A stretch of 64,000 nt of DNA from Globodera rostochiensis (lineage: Eukaryota; Nematoda; Chromadorea; Rhabditida; Heteroderidae). Shown one piece after another: positions 34,613 to 44,800 of the stretch. The notes below the pieces were generated by a model. The model saw nothing but the letters and a program-made list of their open reading frames with translations, had not been told where the DNA came from and made no database searches. Positions within the stretch are counted from its first letter, which is position 1, and each line of letters starts with the position of its first letter. The translations under genes and the position numbers were made by a program. Location of the stretch: assembly GCA_018350325.1 (NCBI GenBank), contig JAEVLN010000010.1:992001-1056000 (forward strand). The letters are read 5' to 3'.

Positions 34613-35291
34613 ATCGGAAGAAAATTTCAACATTTTTTGGATGATTCGTCGAATTGATTTTTTGAATGATTCGTCAAATTAATTTATTTTTAATTGCCCC
34701 CAAATGATCTGATCAGCTATTTAACTCATTTTAAACGAATAAACTGCTCAAATCCGTGCGCTTTTAATTGTTTGAAATTAAATTGCTCCTTTCGCATCGA
34801 TTTTATTTGAGCTTATTTGTCAACTTAAAGAGAATACCCCCAAATGCATTAAATTCAAAAGATCGACCACAGAATGGAGTGCAAGTATGATCTCAGAAAC
34901 CTTTGATCACAAAATTTATCTTCCCATCGGTGAGCTCAGAAACCTTTGATCACAAAATTTATACTCCCATCGGTGATCTCTGAAGCTCGCTCGAACCCGC
35001 GAAGGCTTCCTGGCAATATTTAAATTCCCGCAACAATTGCCACTCACCGCCACGCAATGGCACCTTTTCAACTGTATTTACTCGGACATTTGAGCAAAAT
35101 AAAGACGGGGGGATGCACGGTAAACTATTTATTTTGCCAAAAAAATCCTTTTAATGTAAATATTATTCCATGGTAAAAAGAACAAAACCACAGGAGCAGT
35201 CATGTCCGAGTGGTTAAGGAGATTGACTCGAAATCAATTGGGCTTTGCCCGCGCAGGTTCGAATCCTGCTGACTGCGAACATATTTTATTT
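34608..35291. repeat. Segmental repeat with tRNA-Ser, copy 2
   Basis: About 95% like 23811-24445 by eye, with one extra internal repeat of the 'ggtgatctcagaaacctttg' piece near 34930. Confidence 0.88.
35196..35277 (+). tRNA. tRNA-Ser (anticodon CGA), copy 2
   Basis: Identical over its 82 nt to the copy at 24353; the full cloverleaf, variable arm and both internal Pol III boxes are kept. Confidence 0.95.
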
Positions 35292-35678
35292 CGCGTTTTT
35301 TTCTACATTTTTTTGATAATATATATACAAATTAATTCCACTTTTGTTGTTATTATTTGAAACTACCAAAATAATGCACAAAAATGTAATATTAAACACA
35401 CTCATTAAAATTCAAAACAAAAAAAATCAGACCAAATCATCACAATATGTAAAATCTGAATATTTAAAAAAAGAAATGCTAGAATTACAAAATTTATTAA
35501 TTATTTTTTAATATTTTTGCATTATTAATTTCTTTTATTAAGAAGGCAATCGTCAGCGTGGATTTATAGATGAAACGTTCATTAACGAAACATCCGGTAA
35601 CCTTTTTCTCACCTATTTAGGTACCTATTTTGAGGGTTTTTGAAACCTAAAGCTACCCAACCTAACTACATACTCTAC
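35278..35678. other. AT-rich spacer, no gene seen
   Basis: Includes a dispersed repeat at about 35500-35570 ('tttttgcattattaatttct' wording) that recurs near 47810. No supported gene. Confidence 0.5.
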
Positions 35679-36489
35679 TCATTGCTTAAATTTGTAATTT
35701 AATTTCCATTTGATAAGTGTTCGGACAGAAATTTCCAAATCTGCCGCAATGTCTCTGTCTTTAGTCTTCGGATTTGTTAGCTTTATTTCATAATATTTTT
35801 TCAATTTTTCGCGTTTTTCTTCATCCGTATACATTTTTTTATTAACCCCAAAAAACTGCTTCTTCCATTTAAAAACAGATTTGTGACTGACACCGAGTTC
35901 CTTGGAAATATTGGCATAGAATTGATTCCATTCATTGTTTGGATGTTGTTTTTCTTGCATAAATTTGTTTTTTAATTCAATATATTCTTGGACAATTTCA
36001 CGTTTTTGGTCATCCGAATAACATTTTGTTGAGCTTGGCACTGGCATATTCAATTCCGGTGAATGCGTAAATTGTTCTTTCCATCTGATAAGTGTTCGGA
36101 TAGAAATTTCCAAATCAGCCGCAATGTCTGTGTCTTTAATCGTCGGATTTCTTAGTTTTATTTCATAATATTCTTTCAGTTTTTCAAGCTGCGGCTTCCT
36201 GTACTTCGTCAAAACCATCAAGTTCGTTATGTTCAGTTTGAATTGGAGACTTTTCTAATCCATTTTGTTTGTTTTGATGAAAATTTTCATGGGGATTTTC
36301 TGTTAACGAAGCTTCCATTCTTTGCGATTCGTTGGGCCCTAATAATTTAGGCTTCTCTTCATCCCCCCAACCTTCTCCGAATATTTCATCAAAAGTTTTA
36401 TAAAGTTTTATATTATTTCGTGGCGAATTGACCGATTCGACTAAATTTGTTGCATTGCTTAACACCAAAATTAATAGCCACATTTTAAT
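35679..36489 (-). pseudogene. HTH family copy E, probable frameshift
   Basis: The 5' part (36184-36489 if begun at the MWLLILVL methionine) encodes the signal peptide and acidic linker, then stops after DGFDEVQEAAA. The next frame, overlapping at 36184-36221, continues with a B module (LEKLKEYYEIKLRNP), then an A module with NISKELGVSHKSVFKWKKQF, then a second B module, ending at 35679. Against the other copies the first A module is missing and the frame changes at the junction. No plausible intron repairs this, so the copy is likely broken by a deletion. The downstream modules remain fully open, so recent loss, or an assembly error, is possible. Confidence 0.68.
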
Positions 36490-36994
36490 AAAATTAGCAA
36501 AAGATAATTTTGAATGCTTTAGCAATATAATTTAAATAGCTTAATAATAAAAAATAAAATCAATTTAAAATGATTATATCTCAACATTTCATGCCCGGAA
36601 TATGCTTATGTACACGTTGTAATTTGTTGTAGTAAAGCGGAAGTGCCCTTCACGGGATCGTAGAGCATTATTTTTTTTATGTGACTGAAACACATAAAAA
36701 AATTTATATTTTAAAATAATTATAAATGCGCATGACTTTTTTGTTTATTCACAATCAATTAGTATTTGTTAAATTTGTTTTTCATCAGCCTCTCCCAACC
36801 AGTCAGCTTTTCCATCAGCACCGTTCGTGGTAGGTGGCTTACGGTACGGTATCCTTGTTGTCACCGTATTCACTGGCTTTTTCGCTAATAAAAATGATGC
36901 TTGAAGAATTTCTGGCATCAGCTTGAATGACGGCATTTGATTGATAACATTGAATCCCTCCCCTCCCACCAATTCGTCCCCTCCTCAAATTTTA
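36490..36994. other. Truncated HTH upstream block and spacer
   Basis: 36526-36640 keeps the part of the family upstream block nearest the gene, then diverges at 'gttgtagtaaagcgg'. The remainder to 36994 has no supported gene. Confidence 0.55.
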
Positions 36995-37216
36995 TCCTCC
37001 CATCGGTGATCTCAGAAACTTTAGATCACAAATTGTATCCTCCCATCGGTGATCTCAGAAACTTTAGATCACAAATTGTATCCTCCCATCGGTGATCTCA
37101 GAAACTTTAGACCACAAATTGTATCCTCCCATCGGTGATCTCAGAAACTTTAGATCACAAAATGTATCCTCCCATCGGTGATCTCAGAAACTTTAGATCA
37201 CAAATTGTATCCTCCC
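36995..37216. repeat. 43-bp tandem repeat, 5 units, before tRNA copy 3
   Basis: Units of 'tcctcccatcggtgatctca' plus 'gaaactttagatcacaaattgta'. The unit is an expansion of a single piece present once upstream of the tRNA in copies 1 and 2. Confidence 0.92.
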
Positions 37217-37443
37217 AACGGTTATCTTTGAAGCTCGCTCGACCCGCAAAGACTTCCTGGCAAATTTAAATTCCCGCTACAATTGACCACTCACCGCCAC
37301 GCAATGGACCTTTTCAACTGTATTTACTCGGACATTTGAGCAAAATAAAGACGGGGGGATGCACGATAAATTATTTATTTTGCCATAAAAGATTCTTTTA
37401 ATGTGAAAATTATTCCATGGTAAAAAGAACCCAAACCCCAGGA

Positions 37444-37525
37444 GCAGTCATGTCCGAGTGGTTAAGGAGATTGACTCGAAATCAATTGGGCTTTGCCCGC
37501 GCAGGTTCGAATCCTGCTGACTGCG
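37444..37525 (+). tRNA. tRNA-Ser (anticodon CGA), copy 3
   Basis: Identical to the copies at 24353 and 35196 over 82 nt; flanks match from about 37212 to 37533. An open frame that reads across it is a shadow. Confidence 0.95.
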
Positions 37526-37804
37526 AACATATTTTATTGCTACATTTTTTTGATATAATCTTGTTGAATTTAAACATCAACAAACTTTCAAAATTCGTGA
37601 ACGTAAAACCCATTGAAGTTGTGGCGCTGTACCGCGATGCGGTTGGTGAATCAACAATTCAAAACAAACATTTGAGCTTTAGCCTATTTTTTAATTAAAA
37701 TAAATGTTATGAGAAAAAAAGTGCTAAATGAAATTTCTGACATAATTTTAAAAATTATTTACAATAATTACGTTTTAAAAAGGCTGATAGGCTTAATAAA
37801 GACT

Positions 37805-38107
37805 TCAAGCTAATCGAAGTGTCTGGCAGTGCCAATAAGCGCCGCCGGAAGTTGTCACTAATAAATTTGTAGTTTAGAAAGCAATAATAAAGCACAACAA
37901 ATTCAATGGATGTTATTAATTGATATTATATTCATTTACAACAACAAATTACAACGTGTACATAAGCATATTCCGGACATGAAATGTTGAGATTAATCAT
38001 TTTAAATTGATTTTATTTTTCATTATATTAAGCATTTTTATTTAAATTATATTGCTTTTTAATTACCTATAAAACATTCAAAATTATCTTTTGCTAATTT
38101 TATAAAA
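37805..38107 (+). promoter_or_regulatory. Conserved upstream block of HTH copy F
   Basis: Nearly identical to 20455-20765, including the GC-hairpin relative 'ctggcagtgccaataagcgc' and the TATAAAA box at about 38068. Confidence 0.6.
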
Positions 38108-39714
38108 ATGGAATTTTGGCTAATAATTTTGGTGTTATGCCATGCAACAAATTCAATTGAATCGGTCAATTCGCCACGAAATAATGTGAAACTTTATAAA
38201 ACTTTTGATGAAATATTCGGAGAAGGCTGGGGGGATGAGGAGAAGCCTAAATTATCAGAGACCAACGAATCGCAAAGAATGGAAGCTTCGCCAAGCTATG
38301 AAAATTCTGATCACAACGAACAAAATGAATCAGAAAAGTCTTGGGACCGAAATGATCGCTCTGAAATTGATCTCAATGACAATATTCAGTCCAATCAAGT
38401 CCCTGTTGAACTTGTTGATTTGAATCCCCTACAAAATCAAAAAAATGAAAACCCTTACTCAAAACCCAAGAAAGTGAAACGATATTCTGATGACAGAAAA
38501 CGTGAAATTGTCCAAGAATATATTGAATTAAAAAACAAATTTATTCAAGAAAAAAAACATTCACTAAATGAATGGAATCAATTTAATTCCAATATTTTCA
38601 AGGAACTTGGTGTCAGTCATGGAACTATTTTTAAATGGAAGAAACAGTTTTTTGGGGTTAATAAAAAAAAGTATACGGATGAAGAAAAACTGAAAAAACT
38701 GAAAGAATATTATGAAATAAAGCTAAAAAATCCAAAGACAAATGACACAGACATTGCGGCTGATTTGGAAATTTCTATTCGAACACTTACCACTTGGAAA
38801 TTACAATTTAAGCATTCACCGGAATTGAATATGCCAGTCCCAAGCTCAACAAAATGTTATTCGGATAAGCAAAAGCGTGAAATTGTCCATGAATGCATTG
38901 CATTGAAAAACAAATTTTTGCAAGAAAAAAAACATTCACACAATGAATGGAATCAATTCTATGCCAATTTCTTCAAGGAATACGGTGTCGGTCACTCAAC
39001 AATTTTTAAATGGCAGAAGCAATTTGCCGCCAACAACAACACCGGGTCGATGGACGGCGCCGGCACTCAACAGAATAATGCCGTTGGTGAAAATTGGGTA
39101 CTTTCCTGTTATGTGACCACAAGCCAAAATTTTAAAAAATCAACAAAGGGGCGCGCAAAATTCACATTCCCACCGCATAAATTAACAATTTGACGAATTC
39201 CACCCTTCTCCCTACCCGATGAACGCATAAATTAGCGCGCTATGGCCTTCATTTTTGGCCAAAACCATTTCGCATTACCCTCAATTTTAAAATGGCCGTT
39301 AATTTTATTTCCCTAATCCAAAAAACACCCAATGAAGTGTCAGCTGCAAATTTTCTACAAGAAAAGGGGATAATCCATCAATCGAGAGTGCGCGCCCTTT
39401 GTTGATTTGCGCGCCTTTTGTTGATTTTTTAAAATTTTGGCTTGTGGTCACATAACAGGAAAGTACCGAAAATTGTTAAATGAAAACTTTGCAAAAAAAG
39501 AAACAAAATTTAAATTTTTCAGGTTGAGCAGCAAAGTGAAAAGATTCCAGCAGAGGTGTATTTATAAATTTTATAAAATTTAAGCAATTTTAATTAAATT
39601 TTTCAGGTTGAGCAGCAAAGTGAAAAGATTCCAGCAGAGGTGTATTTATAAATTTTATAAAATTTAGGCATTAAAAATTAAATTTAGCAAACCGTCGACG
39701 CGCAATTGAACTGA
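38108..39714 (+). CDS. Secreted three-module HTH protein (copy F)
   Basis: Exon 1 starts with MEFWLIILVLCHATNSIES and an acidic linker. Then come a basic patch (KPKKVKRYSDDRKRE), module A (ELGVSHGTIFKWKKQF), module B (DLEISIRTLTTWKLQFKH) and a second module A (YGVGHSTIFKWQKQFAANN). As one open frame it runs to 39193 (361 residues), but its last 33 codons lie in an inserted MITE. A better model splices exon 1 at 39082 (GCC|gttggt) to mini-exons 39523-39555 and 39607-39639 (each encodes VEQQSEKIPAE) and a last exon 39688-39714. All of these are phase 0 with ag acceptors. The MITE then lies in intron 1. Transcript data would decide between the two models. The third module makes this the longest family member seen here. 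Confidence 0.75.
39097..39467. mobile_element. MITE with GGTACTTTCCTG ends, 371 bp
   Basis: Terminal inverted repeats of about 50 bp, GGTACTTTCCTGTTATGTGA and onward, nearly perfect on the right. The 8-bp duplication GAAAATTG is at 39089-39096 and 39468-39475. The ends do not fit the YARNG rule of hAT elements, so the superfamily is open. It inserted 14 bases past the predicted donor of HTH copy F. Confidence 0.92.
39523..39670 (+). repeat. Tandem duplication of an 11-codon exon with its intron
   Basis: An 84-bp unit (33-bp exon plus flanking intron) occurs twice with near identity, keeping acceptor and donor in both copies. Confidence 0.8.
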
Positions 39715-40225
39715 ACGAACAGAAAACAAAGCGACAGAAAGAGATGAGGAGGAACGATGAAAAAATAAAAAACAAAATAATTATTTTGGTGCAAATGATT
39801 TACAGTCTTCATTTTAAGCATTTAAAATGTAAAATGTTTGCAGTCGGATAAAATAATTATGGGAGTGATAAAAATGGATATTAAAAAGCATTCGGAATTT
39901 AAAAAAAGAGGTTTTAAATAAAATTAAAATAAGTCCAAATTCCAGATCGGGACAAATAACTTGCTTAAACCTCTTAACCGATTCAAACATTCTAAAAAAC
40001 AATTCGTTGAGCCGCTATGTTAACACATGCTTTTCATTGAAGGGAAGTCTCTCATGATCTTCCCCCAATAATAAAAATGTTTTGATAGTTTTTTAATTAT
40101 AATTAAAACGCGAGCAAAACAAGAATTGTTGAAGTAAATTCATACAAAAATGCAATAAAAACGAAAAATACACCCCTAAGAATCGACTTTTTTAAATTTT
40201 GCTTATTTTCAAAAAATTTTCTGAA
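39715..40225. other. AT-rich spacer, no gene seen
   Basis: Downstream of HTH copy F; no recognised feature apart from the poly-Lys-coding trailer just after the predicted stop. Confidence 0.5.
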
Positions 40226-40435
40226 ATGCCTTTAGAAGGATTTGAAGAAAGTGTAAATTTAGAACAGATTCAATTAGAGCTTGAAAAAGTACGCAATAAT
40301 CCGACAAAATTGCCTGAACACATTGCAAATGCTAAACTAGCAATAGAATTGATCGAAAAAATTAAAAAAGAACATCATTTGTTTGGCCATGGAAGTTTAG
40401 AATTGATGCAATTCGTAACTGAAGAAAAAAAATGA
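40226..40435 (+). CDS. Small acidic helical protein, unrecognised
   Basis: A 69-codon frame from ATG, MPLEGFEESVNLEQIQLELE onward, ending MQFVTEEKK. The composition is clearly protein-like (heptad-like Leu/Ile spacing, Glu/Lys rich) and unlike the surrounding AT-rich translations. It has no signal peptide. It could be a complete small protein, or the last exon of a gene whose other exons I cannot find. No function is assigned. Confidence 0.45.
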   Translation: MPLEGFEESVNLEQIQLELEKVRNNPTKLPEHIANAKLAIELIEKIKKEHHLFGHGSLELMQFVTEEKK

Positions 40436-41886
40436 TCGAATGAAAAAATTAACGCAATAAAATTCTTTGACACATTTCTTTGGCTAAATTTAGGTAAAAA
40501 ATTATAATATTCTTCGTATTAGTTTTCCAATTCAATATTTTTACAAATTATAAATACCTATTATTATTTTTTTAATTAAAAAAATCGTTAAAACGCAAAA
40601 ATGGATATTATTTATATACACACAAAATGTTCATCAGAATCAGGGCTAAAACTTAATCACAACACATGTTCGAAATGAGTTCCCTCGGCTGCAATACAGG
40701 CGTCCAAACGCTTCCGAAAATTATTGCGTTGGTCGCGCCTCTTTTTCGGCCTTGGGGCCACTACAAAATGCAGCTCTGCTTCTGTATAAAGCATTCAAAC
40801 ACTTTAAATCGGCTTCTTTTACTCAAATAACGACCCCTTGCAGCTAATCTTGAGATTTTTATATCAATTTTCGCGCTCATAGCTCAAAAATAAAATTAGC
40901 ATTTTTCACGAGCTGGTTTGACGGATTTTAATATAACGGCATTTGGCCAAGTCACTTGAATGGTATGAAGTAACTTTTTCTATTTGTTTTCTAGCATATT
41001 CAAAGCTAAATGCTCCATTTTCAAGTACATTCTTGAAGTACACACCTAATTTTTAAGTACGAAGGCCAGTTTTCAAGTACTACTGTCGGTGGGTTTCCCA
41101 GCAAAAAAACTCCAAAAAATTTTAAAAAGTCGGGGCTCGAGGACAAACCCAGGCCACTTAGACCCCTACTTTTGGGACTTTTAGGCCATTTTTAATGCCT
41201 ATTTTGAGGGGTTTTAGGAACTTTTGAACTAACTTTTTTGGGGGTTTTATTGAACTAAATATTCTAGCTTTAGTTTTAACCGCCCACGTCCAAACAGCGG
41301 AATTGATAAACGACCAAAACCCTCAACAGCAAAACCATAAAGCCTCGTATTCAGAATTTCTAAATCACATCGTTAAAATGTTGGAATTTGAATTTTTTCG
41401 ACCCAAAGTTCGCTTCAATTTTGGTACCAGTAGGCAAATCGAAAATCGAAAGTCGAAATCGAAAGTAAATCGAAATTTTTTTTATGTGACTAAAAAAATT
41501 ATTTTATTAAAATAATTTATTTTATGAAAATAATGTTTGATAAGCCGTCATTTTTTGCTTCAGTGGCCCTTCTTAGGCTTAAAGTTTTTGGGCAGTAAGG
41601 GGGGGGCGGTTGTACTTTTTCAAATGATTATGATTTTTTACAAAATGTGGTTGGTGCAGTAGTGGGTCGTGGTGGTTGGCACATTTACATTAAATCCAAT
41701 GGTGGGGCAATCAGTCATAGGAAATCCGACAAAAACGTAAATGACAAAAATTCTGCGCTTCAAACAAGCACGCTGTAAAATCGATGAAACGTCGGTGCCC
41801 AAAATGGCCATATTTAAGCTCCCAGAATCACTCTCACATCACTCTCCACCTAAAACATTTTGATTTTGTTCGTCAATTCCTCCTGG
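40436..41886. other. Spacer with a transposase C-terminus relic
   Basis: At about 40655-40740 (minus) a decayed stretch reads RNNFRKRLDACIAAEGTHFEHVL and stop, like the C-terminus of Tc1/IS630-type transposases (...RIxxCIxAxGxHFEHLL). The rest is AT-rich with short 'tcgaaatcgaaag' repeats near 41440. No other gene is supported. Confidence 0.45.
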
Positions 41887-44800
41887 ATGCCAAGTGCCAG
41901 TGCAAAAAACATGCTGCCATCGCTGCTGCTTGCCTTTTCTGTTTGCCACTTCACTATTTGTAATCCACGGCACTGAAGGTGGTGTATCTCGAGTCAACGT
42001 GTTGCTGCTGCACGATGCTAGCACATTGCATGTCTGGATTCGACCTGTCAAAAAGGGTGAAGTCAGTTCTGAGCTTGTTGACGCGATGCCATGGATGCAC
42101 TTTATTTTATTAACCAGGTCGCCAAGATGTATTTGTGCCCCCCAACTGAAGCCGGAACAATTGAAGCAGTCCGCACAGCTTATTGCCGAGTGCAAGCAGT
42201 ACTCGAGCGACCTTTGGCATGACTTCATCGAAATCAACGGCAAAACCGCAGGCGTTTACACGCTGACATGGACGGAGACCACACAGGCGTCGTTGGTTTA
42301 TGTGTTCGAGCCAAAAACGGTTAGTTTTTTTTGGAAAATTGAATACCTCCCAACTCTTGAGATCAGAATTACAGCACTCAGATTATTCGATTTTTTATTT
42401 CTATCAAGAAATAGAAATTTTAAACGATTAAAATTTTGTATTTTAATTTGAATCTTGCTTCACAGGTTCTGGAGCAAGGCATCCGCATACTTTTCATCGG
42501 TGACGAAGCCAAATTGCCCAACTTAGAGGGAAGCTATCATTTCCGAGCTCCATTTGGTTAATTACCCTTTAAAATAATCAAAATTAATTTTTAAAATTAA
42601 TTTTTATTCACAATTTTAAATTTTCAGGATGGAACAGCGACACATGTGGCTTTAACAGGTCCAAAGATGGACTGTACCATTTGTTCTATCAACACTTTCC
42701 ACACGCTGTACAATGGTAAAACAATTTAAACTTTTTTGGATTTTATTGTTTAATCAAATTTAAAAAATTGTTCAGGTACTCCATGCATTGGGGACACGCT
42801 GTCAGCAAAGATTTGATCAATTGGGTCCATTTGCCAATATTCATGATACCCCCGAATTTGCTGCACTTGGACTTCGAGAATGGCCATTTCACCGGCTCTT
42901 CAATCAATTTGCCAAACGGCGAATTGGGCGTGTTTTGGAGCCAACGAATATGTCAGTGTCCGTCAGCATTTATAATTTAAGGATTAAGTCAATTAATTTA
43001 GGCTTAATTAAACCGGGGCTGGTCAAAAAGTGTCCGTCCGCATTTATAATTTAAGGATTAAGTCAATTAATTTAGGCTTAATTAAACCGGGGCTGGTCAA
43101 AAAGTGTCCGTCCGCATTTAAATTTAAGGATTAAGTCAATTAATTTAGGCTTAATTAAACCGGGGCTGGTCAAAAAGTGTCCGTCCGCATTTATAATTTA
43201 AGGATAAAGTCAATTAATTTAGGCTTAATTAAACCGGGGCTGGTCAAAAAGTGTCCGTCCGCATTTATAATTTAAGGATAATTAATTTAGGCTTAATTAA
43301 ACCGGGGCTGGTCAAAAAGTGTCCGTCCGCATTTATAATTTAGGGATAAAGTCAATTAATTTAGGCTTAATTAAACTGGGGCTGGTCAAAAAGTGTCCGT
43401 CCGCATTTATAATTTAAGGATTAAGTCAATTAATTTAGGCTTAATTAAACCGGGGCTGGTCAAAAAGTGTCCGTCCGCATTATAATAGCCACAACTCATT
43501 TCATAAATATTTTAATTTTCAAATGTTAAAATGTTTTTATTATTAATGTTTTTAATTGTGTTTGAAATTCCAAATTTTCAGCTGATGTTCCCAGGGGCAC
43601 AGTGGCTGAATATCCATGGCGAGAACTTCAACAATATGTGACGACAAAAGTCCGAATATTTTATTAATTTTAATTTTTTTTTTAAATTTTATTTTTCACA
43701 GAATTTGATTCGTCCGGACTGGACAACACATAAAACAATCATTGAAAGATTCCCAACTGTTGATCCTCCACTTGGAAATAATTTCCATGACCCAGTTGTG
43801 TTTATTGGGCCAGGAGGTGCGTTTATTTAGGGAATTTGAATTATTATTTATTTATAATTAAATTTATGTGTTATTCATTAAACGCACAAAAATAAACCAC
43901 AGAATGCTAAAAACTGATCAATTATTCAGGCTACTACTACATGACTGTTGGAGCTGAACGAAAGAATGGGTCGGCTGGCCTTGTGTTGTTGTACAAAAAC
44001 AAGAACAAACATGCAGATCAGCTTGATCGCGATTGGGAATATCAGGTTAAATGCAAAAAAAAGTGTTTTAAAATTAATTTAACGAAATTTTTAAAATCAA
44101 ATGAATTTTAGGGAGTTTTATATGAGGACAAACGGAATGAAGAGTTGCGAATGTGCGAATGTCCCATGTTGATCGCCTTGGGCGACCCGCTGAATGCGAA
44201 CACGGCATGGGTGTTGTCATACATGTCAGACGGAGGCTCACATCCCGCTCCCATACTTGGCAAGGACGCTGAAGGACGGTAGGTGTGGCACAAAGTGGTG
44301 CTAGGTCGTTTCTTAAATTCCGCCACATATATTTTATAAAGTACTTTTAGACCTCATACTTTATTTATACCGCACTAGATCAGTTAAGCCTTATACCAAT
44401 GGAAAGCTCTAAATGAGTAGAAACTATTTATAAAACTGAACTAAACAATAAATCAAAGTTTTAAAAAGTTATGATCAGAAAAACAACGAAAAAGTTCAAT
44501 TTTTGGCAGTTTTACATTATAACTTTTTTGAAACTTTTCAAACCACTTCGAGTTCCAATGGTTCAGAGAGCGAATGAATCCCCTATTTGTTGGACATTTT
44601 GATGGAAGAAAGTTTGAGCACAGATTTGTACAACAGATGGACTTTGTTGGTGGCTCTTTTGCGTACCAAGTATGTGGAAGGACTGGGGGATGAGAAATAA
44701 AAAATATATTTTTCTAATTTTTAATTTTTGCCCTTCCGTCCTTAAGGGCTTCTACGACAAACAATCCGGCAGATCGTACCTCATCGGTTGGATCTGCGAC

